From positions 30,001 to 94,000 of the forward strand of contig CM042552.1 of assembly GCA_023630585.1 (NCBI GenBank): a DNA stretch of 64,000 nt. Reading direction: 5' to 3'. The position numbers and the translations under genes were made by a program. This stretch comes from Cranoglanis bouderius. Lineage: Eukaryota; Chordata; Actinopteri; Siluriformes; Cranoglanididae. Below, piece by piece: positions 50,801-61,100 of this stretch. The stretch's first letter is position 1. Every line of letters begins with the position of its first letter. The notes below the pieces were generated by a model. That model did not search any database, was not told where the DNA came from, and was given only the letters and a program-made list of their open reading frames with translations.

Positions 50801-53800
50801 CGAAACTTTGGAAGTGAGGCGCCAGATACGAGAGCGTCATGGTCAGAACGGTGTCTGATATTGTTGGAGGAATGCTGGTCACGTTCATCTGCAAACACAC
50901 AGCAGCATGGATTAACAGTCTCGACACGCTTGGACTTCATCAAACAGTGTGCACAGAATCAAGGTGTCTTATTTCAAAAGAAAATGTGCCCTGGTTTGTA
51001 GACTACAGAGATCCTCACTTGTATTGCAGTCTGGTTGAAGGCTGTGAAGAAGCTGCCAAGTTGATTCAGATCGAAAGATGTGATCACACTGCTAAACACC
51101 TCTCTAAACACAGAGTCGTTTCCCAACACTCCTGAATCCGGCTGCAAGATGAACTGTGCCTTCTGCTCACTGGACAGTGAGCCTAACACGGCAAGCTGCA
51201 GGACAAAACATGCATGTCACACATTCTGTTCACACCAGGTCCACAAGGAAAACAAAGGGACAGTGGTACAGCAGCTGCCTGCTCTCTCCAACAAAATCCA
51301 GAGAGCAACTTTTACTACTACAGTCAACTGCAAACCCACAAGACACATAAAGCTGGTGCAATTGTGATGCTACTCACGCTAGAGAAATGTGCATTTAGAA
51401 TTTTGAGCTCTTCCAAAGATGCATAATTGGAGAATTTGCCAAGGTTCTTTTCAAGCCAGTTTTTGCTGCCGGAGGTGTTGGAAACACAGCCAGGGTCTAA
51501 AAAGATCAGAGACCATTAGTTACGTTAATCAGAACATTCTTAAGTGGCTCTTGGTTTATTTCATCTAGGCAACGCATCGTCTTATTTTGAACAGACTAAA
51601 ACAAGCCTAAGACGGCCAGGTTTCTGTACTAGAACAATTAAAAGGGACCTGTGTACCTGGCAGGTCCCTTCTTGACAGGAAGGGGAAGATGAAGGAAGTA
51701 AAGACCAACTGCTTCTCTTCCTCTTTCATGAGCGATTCCTGACTACTGAGAGCTTCCACCCTATGTTGGATGAGAACAGATCAGATTTTGTCAGGAACGA
51801 CTTCATCTTCATGTCCTAAATAACACTCGTGGAGCTCTGAAATTCCATTGTCCATACTTACACAATTTGGTAGGTCTCACAGCTGAAGGTTTTGGAACTG
51901 AGGCTGGACAAAAAGTCTGTGGACACTGATGACAAAAATGGTCTGAGCCTCATCTGGAACCACTCGGTGATGAAAGTGGCATTCATCAGCTGTGCTGCAG
52001 TGAAGTTCTTGATTATCACCTCCCCGATGGCATCAAGTATTTTTGGGTCAGATTGAATGCTGCTGTGGGTCTACATGAAAGATTACATACTTCAATGCAT
52101 AATTATGCACAGATGTTTATTTTTGTTTACTACAGCACCGATCGAATTGTCATACCATGTTTGAAAACGTGTCCAGCGCTTCATCCAAAGGTCCAGCAAA
52201 ATTCTGGAAGAAAAGCTTCCATGCTTCTTTAGAGTAGTTCATGCTACTTGGCAGTTTGCATGTGAGCAATGTGACCAGATCATCAGAGGATAGAACAACA
52301 ACCTTGAAAGACAAGAAACAGAGGTTTCTTTGGTCAGCTCATCTTCTGCGTAACAGGACTGAACCTGAGGAGAGGTATTTTATACATAGAGGACTCACTG
52401 ATGAACAGGCATAGTCAGGGATGCTGAAGTTGCACAGTACTGCAGAAACATCTCCAGATGCAAACTCGCTATCAAGTGGGTGACTGTGTAGAAAAAAGAA
52501 TCATGTTATACATCGACTAAAAACTTTTTCTATGAAGTTGACTCTTTTTTCATTTGATAAAAACGCTCACATGTCTACGCCATGACAAGGGTTGTGGTTG
52601 ATGATGCCAAGATTCAGCGTGTTCAGATCAGATTGGTTCTGTTGTGACACCCAGGACTGAACCACTGAGGAGTTCTCAAACAGCTTCAGATCAGCCATGT
52701 TTACCCCCATTAGATCCCTCACTGTGCTCACATTCAGGATCTGGCACACACAAAAACAGTTTTTATCAAGTTCAGCTTCAGTTTTCTTTATTATACTTTT
52801 AATAACTCAAACATCTATTCTGTTCATTTCATGTTTTATACCTTGAGAACAGCAGGGTTCAGACTCATGAATATAGTGATGTCCATGCTGATGTTCAGTT
52901 CAGAAAGAGTTTGTATATCCTCTACAGGAGCTCCACCTACACACACACACACACACACTGTTAATTCAATCCAACTACTGCTGTTTTTAAAACACTGCAC
53001 CGATTGTGTGTGTTTAGTCTTTGTGTGTAAGTGGATGCTTGTTTTACCCAGGTAAGGTCCCATGAGTTGGTAGTATGTTGTGGCATTGCTGCGTTGATTG
53101 CTGAATGAAGAGTTGGCGATGATGTACAGAGCAGATTTCTGTTCGATGGAACATGAGGACAGATCTGGAGACAGGAGCGCCCTGCATCGAGGAAAAAAAA
53201 GTCAACTATGTGAGCACTACTGTACTCAAATTATTCTCAAATCTCTTTATTTTGTTTATCCATGTTTGTGTATGTATGTACATTTGAGTGTGTACTTACT
53301 TTAAGCTCTCAGCAGTGATATTTTCCAGTACACTGATGTCTAAAGTACAGATGTTGGAACCAACTACACTTATTTCAGCACTTCCCATAGAGCGATTACC
53401 CATGCTCAGATACCTCATAATCACTGCTTTACTCTAGAAAATACACAAACATTATTCTTGTAGCAATCACATCAGTGTCTGAGCATTAACAATGTTCAAC
53501 TAGTATGTTTTTTATGTATTACTAGTTTAAAAGAGTAATGAAATAGTTTTAGATAAAGACCAGACCTGAAGCTCCAGCTTCTTGCTAAATACCTTTGTAT
53601 ACATCTCCTCTCTATTTTCTCATATAATGTTTATGTTTTCTGCATCACGGTGTTTCAGACTGACTGTACAAAATGTAAATACGTCCCTTCATACTAAAAT
53701 ATTTCCCACGCTCTCTCCCTTTCTCTGAAGGATTGCAGATGCTCTTTCTCCCTTCCGCTTAAGAACAGAAGATGCTCGTTCACTCTCCCTCTCACCTGCT

Positions 53801-54031
53801 CTCTCTCTCTCTCTCTCTCTCTCCCTATCTCTGAAGTATCACAAATGATCTCTCTCTCCCTCTCAGAAGGATCGCAGATATTCAATCCCTCTCTCTGAAG
53901 GATCACAGACCCTCTAAATTTCTCTCTCCCTGTCTCTCCCAGAGGAGTTCAGGACATGGTCTTAATTCGCAAATTGCTAGTCAGACATCACAGTACCCAC
54001 AGTAATAATCAAAGCCAAAAATATTTCACAG

Positions 54032-54090
<59 letters not shown>

Positions 54091-57000
54091 ACGCGCACAC
54101 ACACACACACACCCCTCCATTACCTTTTCTGGTTCCCAGTGTCCATCATTTGAGTCCATCAAAGAGGACAGCGTGTCAATTATGGTAATGTTCCACTTGC
54201 TAATGTCATCAATACTGGCCACACGAGAAGTGGGACCCAGTAGCTGCAGCACACCGTCATTAAGGCCCGATGTGTAAATCTACAAATGCACACAAAATCA
54301 ACAATTTATAATATACCACCTAACACACACCGTCCAAAATGTTGTGTGGGTAAATCCACCGTACACACACAGACAGACTTTAAACTCACAACCCAAAAAC
54401 AAACCCTGTTTGACAGGGGTACATTTTGAAAACTTACACCATGCAAGTATCCTATTTAAACCGACATTGTCAGTAATGTCAGAATTGTATCACTGAAATG
54501 CACAAACGACCTCCTCTATCCTGTAGTGCTAAAGAGTCCAGTGTTCAGTGCTGCTGACCTGGTTTAACTTGTTCAGAATGACACTCTGGAGGCTGGTGTC
54601 CACCACTTTCTCAGTGATGGCTGCCAGGTTGTCCTGTAGGACAGCGATGTCCAGATACAGATCAAAATGGGTTGAGTTAAAGCCGAAAGGAAACGACGCA
54701 TCTGCAATTGTTGCCGGTGTGATGTTGCTCACTGTTAGACACAGAACAAAGTTAATCACTGAAGGACAGAATCTAAAAATGTATCCCTGTATCTCAGTGT
54801 GTTTTACACTGGAAAGTACTGTTACCTGTATCGCTTTCTGAGTTGCATTCTGTAAAGAATGTCCTTAGCTTCCACACAGGGATCTTCTGCTTTCTCAGGA
54901 CTGAAAGGAACTTCCTCTTTACATTCTTCAACAATGCACGCACACAGAGGCGACATTAAATTAGTCCAAAAAGTCTAACATTTGGTCAATAAATCAATCA
55001 CAAACACAAATTAAAACCGAACAGGTTTACATACAGAGTCAAGTGTGTTGCAGAGGTCTGATTTGAAATAGACCGCCAGGACGCCAAGTTGCTCCACTGT
55101 CTGTTCATTCCATGTTGAGGGATTACTGATTAAAAAAAGACAATGTCTATGAGACCTTATTCATATCTAATACAACTATAGACACAAATCATTTCATTTG
55201 GGTTATGCCATTTTAACACCAAGTCTAACATTTTATTAAAATTTCATTTCAGTGAAGGTTGATTTAAAAAAAAAAAAAAAAAACAATTCTACAGCTCTAA
55301 CAAATTAAAAGGTATGCAGTAATCTGCATAAATCTCTGTCTCACCCATAAGCGGTGTTCCCACTGAGGAGCAGTGACTGTACAGCGGTAATCTGAGAATC
55401 AGAAAGATCTCCACAGTTCTTCAGTTTCTCCAAAATGAGTGGGTCAGAGTTTTGGATGTAGGAGGAGTCCAGTGTGCAGGCCATATTCCCCAGAACCTCC
55501 ACCTGATCCCTGTTCAGACTCACGCCAGATATACCCTACAACGTGACAAACCATGAAGGAGAGTCACATTAAAGTACAGAAACTGTAAGAACAGGGGTTC
55601 TTGTGAGGATGCCCATGTTTAAAGTCAAGATCTCTGACTGTCTTGTGTTTGAACCTGAACATGTTGTCCATGTTTGAATTATGATCTCAGAGATTTGGAT
55701 TTCTTGCCTGAAATCTTGCATTTGCCTCGAGACAGTTTACTGCCTCCTGAGTGTTTGAGCGATTTCAAACACTGTGTCCACACTGCCCATATAGTTTCTT
55801 TTCAGTATTTAGTGGTCAGCAAACCTGAGTTTAATTCCCGATCTGGGAACTACCCAAAAACATCCTACTGGTTTTTCTAAGTCACAGTCGGAATCGAACT
55901 TTGACAACTCTCAGATCTCACCATACCTTGGGGTATTTCAGGACAGCCAATTGTCCTTCAAGACTCATATTGCTAACCTGATTGCTTACATCAGGAGGAT
56001 CTTGGGCCCATTTCTATCTACAAAGCCCACTCAGGTGCTTGTTCAGTCCCTCATCGTCTCGAGACTGGACTACTGAAAATCACAGGTCTGCCCCTGTGTA
56101 CCATCCGACCACTGCGACTGATCCAGAATGCAGCTGCCAGAGTGGTTTGCGACCTTTCCAGATTCTCCCACTCCACCCAATTGCTGCGTTCCCTCCACTG
56201 GCTTCCCGTAGCTACTGCATCAGATTTAAAACACAAAGCCAAAATGGACGCGCACATGCATACGTGAAGGCACTTATCACAGCCCACTCTCTACCAGACT
56301 CATTGGCAGTCTTCAAACAAATAACTCAAGACCCAACTCTTCACCAAGCCCTTGTATTAAAACTTCCATTTAAAAAATCCCTTGTCTTGTGTCTTTTTTT
56401 TTTTTATTGTGTACTAACTACCAACATGGGTTTAGCTCAATGGTATTCTTACTTCCTGTTCGTATACCTAGTGAATGAGCGTGAGTATATGTTTTTGGTG
56501 GAACACAAAGCACTTAAGTCACTCTCTAGAAAGGAACTTGGAGCTTCATGAGACACAAATTGATTGTAAGATTGGGTGACATGTTTTCCATAACATTTAA
56601 GTGCTAATAATGAGTGTGTTGGTCTATGAATATGTTGGTGTGTATGTTTTACCAGGCAGTTCTTTGCATTGTTGAACAGGATGGTCTTTTTGTCAAGGGC
56701 AGGGGAAAGAACAGAGAAATCTGCTCTGCCCAGGGCACTGAAATATGACTGGCAGTTCACCTTCTGTATCTTCTCATAGCTACAACACACACACACACAC
56801 ACACACACATTACAGATAACATATGACACATATTCTTAACCTCAGATACTTGAATCCTTCAAGTGATGAATGCAGGGGAAGTGTCCCTTATCTTTATATA
56901 CAGTCCATTGTGTATGTGAATGTATTACACACCTGTAGTACAGAAGCATATCAGAGGGGACGTCGGTAAAGCTAACAGATGGATCGTCTTTCACATGGTT

Positions 57001-57420
57001 GTACATACAGGTCAGCTGAAACACAGAACACAGTGTGATTGTGTGGTATCTCATGTGCCAATAAAAGTTTGGGTCTAGTTGCTGCCTCTGTTTCAGACTG
57101 TGTGTGGAATGTGAATGAATATCAAAGTGTATGTACCTGAGCCTCTTTCAGGAGGACCTTGTCTCTGCCTGCACGTGGTCTACAGGCTTTCACTAGATCT
57201 TTGGCTTTTTGCTGTGGGAGAGTCTGAACTGAGCTGCAGGAGAATCCCTGCAGTACTGATGCTGACAGACTGTGGGGAGAAACATACACACAGTCACACT
57301 CAGTCATACACACACTGATGAACCAAAACACAACATCTTTTTGAACTCTGGCAGAATCTTATGCATTATCTGGATTGTTCACCCAATGGATATTCACACT
57401 GGGTATGTAAGCGATTCAGG

Positions 57421-57507
<87 letters not shown>

Positions 57508-58056
57508 AGACAGCTGTGAAGTATTTTTGGTGTGTTTTTCTAACTCACTCTTCTGGATTATCACTGGCACTGGCCACTGCACCAAACAACACCATAGCCT
57601 GGTAAAAATCAAACACAGAATTCAACATTTTATGGATGTGTTTTACACCCTGACATCCAAACTAGACAGGAATTCAGACATCTGTATGTGCTGCCATTAC
57701 AGTCAAGCCATGTTACTCTAGTTTTTCATTGTAACAAAGTGATTTACATTTCTCTGATCATATGGATCTGTTCAATTACCTGTTCATGACTCCAGCTCTT
57801 GTTATTGATGAGTGAAATGTCAACAGAGGTCAGTGATGTCAGTAGAACAAGTGGAATATACATCACCAGTGCATCTGGAACATTCTGTATCACTTCGGTT
57901 TGGTCTACAGAGATTACCTGGAAGAAAGGATGGGAGCAGGCTTTCAACTTTTCCAGACTAAACAAACTGCATTCTGAACAAAGGATTAATCTTAAATTAA
58001 ATGAAAATTGTATAGGAGACACTAATGCAAATCTCCATTTCAGTAATGTGCTGCAA

Positions 58057-58105
<49 letters not shown>

Positions 58106-61100
58106 ATACCTTCTGGACAAATGTCTGTTGCAGAATAACTGGTGCTGACAGAATGTTATTGATGAATGTTGGATTCTGCGATAAAGACAGAAGCTGAGAA
58201 GATGGGATGATGGAGATGGTTGTAGAGGGAACGCCACCGATGAGTGTTCCCAGGGACACCAGAGAGGAGGCACTGCTGATCTGTGAGGCAAAACAATCAG
58301 ATCCTCAACTTTAAAAAAAGAAAAAAATATATGAATCTGCTGTTTGGGATCTGAATGCAATAAGGGAGTATTTCAGTGACAGCACTTTTGTATATACGGT
58401 GTAGTTGGTAAAAATTTGAACTGTAATACAATTTTGTTCGTTCCAGGGGGATTTTGCAAAAAATCGCTCTAAATAGACATGGTCTCGCTTCCAGTATCCT
58501 AGACCGATATTCCTGACACAGCGTGCAGTGTACACTCACATTAAAGCCTGCACTAATGATGCTCTGGATGAGGGCGTTCACTTGGCCCTGGTCCCAGCCA
58601 CTGATGTTACTGAGTGTAGACAGAGCACCGTTTATCACATCGGAGGGGGCGGAGCTTATCTGGCCCACAGTCAGGCCCACACACTGGCTGCCCAAAGATC
58701 GGATGGTGGATGCAGATACATTGGGGAACTTTGCTACCAGCACCGCTGTGACCTGAAAGGAGAAGAGGATTATAGGTAACTGGCACTGCTACAGTATATC
58801 TGACTGGTGACCAGACAGGGTCTTATCGAGTGATCACCTCTGGATTAATTCCTGTGCAGAAGTTGTTGATGCTCGTCAGGATGGTCTTGACGTCTGCTTC
58901 TCCAAGACGAACAAACACGGAGGAAGGAGTTCGACACAGCAGCTCAGCTGGCAAACTATAAGAACACAAACAACTTTTTAAAAATGCATAGATAGATATT
59001 CATACTTGTATGTGGTCTGTTACCTGAGGGGGTTGAATTTACAAGGCTGGATGAATAAATAGGATAAGTAGCTGTTAGTGTGTAGAGTTTAGCGTAGAGT
59101 GTTACCTGAGTGGGCTGAAGTCAGGATTCTGGATGTATAACTCTGTTGTATAGTACTCGAGGACACTAGCTGAAATTCCTGGGTTGTTGAACAGCTGAAG
59201 ATTTTCTGAGTTCTCCAGGAACACACTTATCTAAAGGACACAATAAAACACACACATTAATACATCACTAAGGGTGTGTGTTGTGTGATGTAGATAAGGG
59301 ATATATGTAAATGATCAGAAATAATCATTCGTGTAAATGTCTGAATGATTGATATAGATGATCGTAGGTAATGTTTGTGTGTGTGTGTATGTGTGTGTGT
59401 GTGTTTTTGTGTTTGTGTGTGTGTTACCATGCTTCCTGATAGGAATGTTTGCAGATCAATGCGGTTGATGAAAGTGATGAAGAATCCGATGTTGTCAACA
59501 AACCAGGCAGTGGAGTTCAGAAGAGGATCTGAGGAGTTATAGCAGCGGAGGCTGCCATCTGCAAGATACACATACAGATATTTATGTTGAGACACACATA
59601 CTGTGCACACACAAATATAGGAAATGAATGTGCAGTACTATTCAGCAGAGAGAGATAGAGAAAGGAGAGTGTTGTAGCTATTCTTACCGCTGCTGTTCAG
59701 ATATACTTTTATAGAGCTGTACACATCAGCTGGGGTGAAATCGGTTGCGGAAAAATTGTAGTTGTCCCCCAGGATAGACACCCTGCTCACAAACACACAC
59801 AGAGGGGATTTTACTACAGATTCTCAGTTTTTTTAGCCAACAGACAGGGGGCAGTGTTTGTGCTGAGAGCCCTGTGTAATGGTACATCCAACAAAGACTC
59901 ACAGTTTCCTGTATGACAGACAGGAGGCGCCGCTGAGCTGGGCGGAGCCGATGAGCTGAGAACTGAGGTAGGGCAGGTAGTGAACCAGGGTGACATTAAA
60001 CCACTGTTCTACATCAGCCTGAGATGAGGCACTGAGAGCACGAAGCCACACACACTCCAACGCATGGCTGGCCAGAGCTGAGGACAAAACAGGCTCCTGT
60101 AGAGAGAAACAGGGATTAATCTATGAGCTAATCCTGATATAATAATAAAGGCAAGTAATCCACATGGACTAAAAGGGTAGGTGAAATGAAGACGGGTGTA
60201 CCATCTCCAGGAACTGATTGGTTCTATTGTAGTTGTTGAGGAGCGTGCAGAGCTCAGAGCCATTAATGACTGTGTTCGGCCTGTTCAGAAACTCGCCGAG
60301 TTCTTCCAGAGAGATGGAGCCCAAAAGCTAGAGGACACAGAGGAGAGACCACACATCCGTTACAGAAGGAGATGTGGACAGCTCATTGGCTGCCACTTAA
60401 ACTATTAGTGAGCGATTCACTGACACCATCAGTGTTGTGGAGCAGAAATACCTCTGCCTGTCGGTCAGCTGGGATCAGAGACAGGAAATCTTTCAGGTCA
60501 GGGAATCCAAAACTGAGGAACAACTCTTTCAGGAATATGTAGAAGCTTCCTCCGCCATAGCAGCTCGGGCCTGTGAGGCAACATAGGGCACTGATGAGAA
60601 AGGTCTGTGGTGAATTCAGATTGATGATCTCAAACCATCGAACGTGGGTCACTACTGACTTAGCCCAAATTCTTCATCATCCGATCACATCTACTGATCA
60701 CTGCCTGCATATTGGACTAGCCTGAGTCAGCAAATGCATAAGCAAGAGCATGCATACATGAAGCAAACACACACATACACACACCTTGGCTGGACTGGTA
60801 CTCGAGATAGACGTGTGTGTAATTGAAGACAGTGTTGGACTGTGCTGCAGAGAGGTCACTGTACACATGATCAAGTCCTTTCACTCTGTAAACACAACGA
60901 CATAGAAGTAAACAAGTTAAAAATCAAAGAAAGTAAATAGATCTGTGCGTTCACGCTGAGGAGGAGCTCACATCTCTCTGTAGGAGTCACAGCTGATGTT
61001 CATGGGGACGATCGACAGGGTGTTTGGACCAATCCCAGGAAGGAAGAAGGAAAGGTAAGTCTGGAACCACAGGGCAAAGTCGTCTGGGCCGAAACTTTGG

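Larger units (their letters stand above)
49566..59854. repeat. Tandem segmental repeat, unit 3 (10289 bp)
   Basis: Direct repeat of units 1 and 2. The 25-28 bp excess in length is accounted for by CA/GT microsatellites near exons 16, 11 and 8. It shares C at 51835 with unit 4 (62124), where units 1 and 2 have T. Confidence 0.95.
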
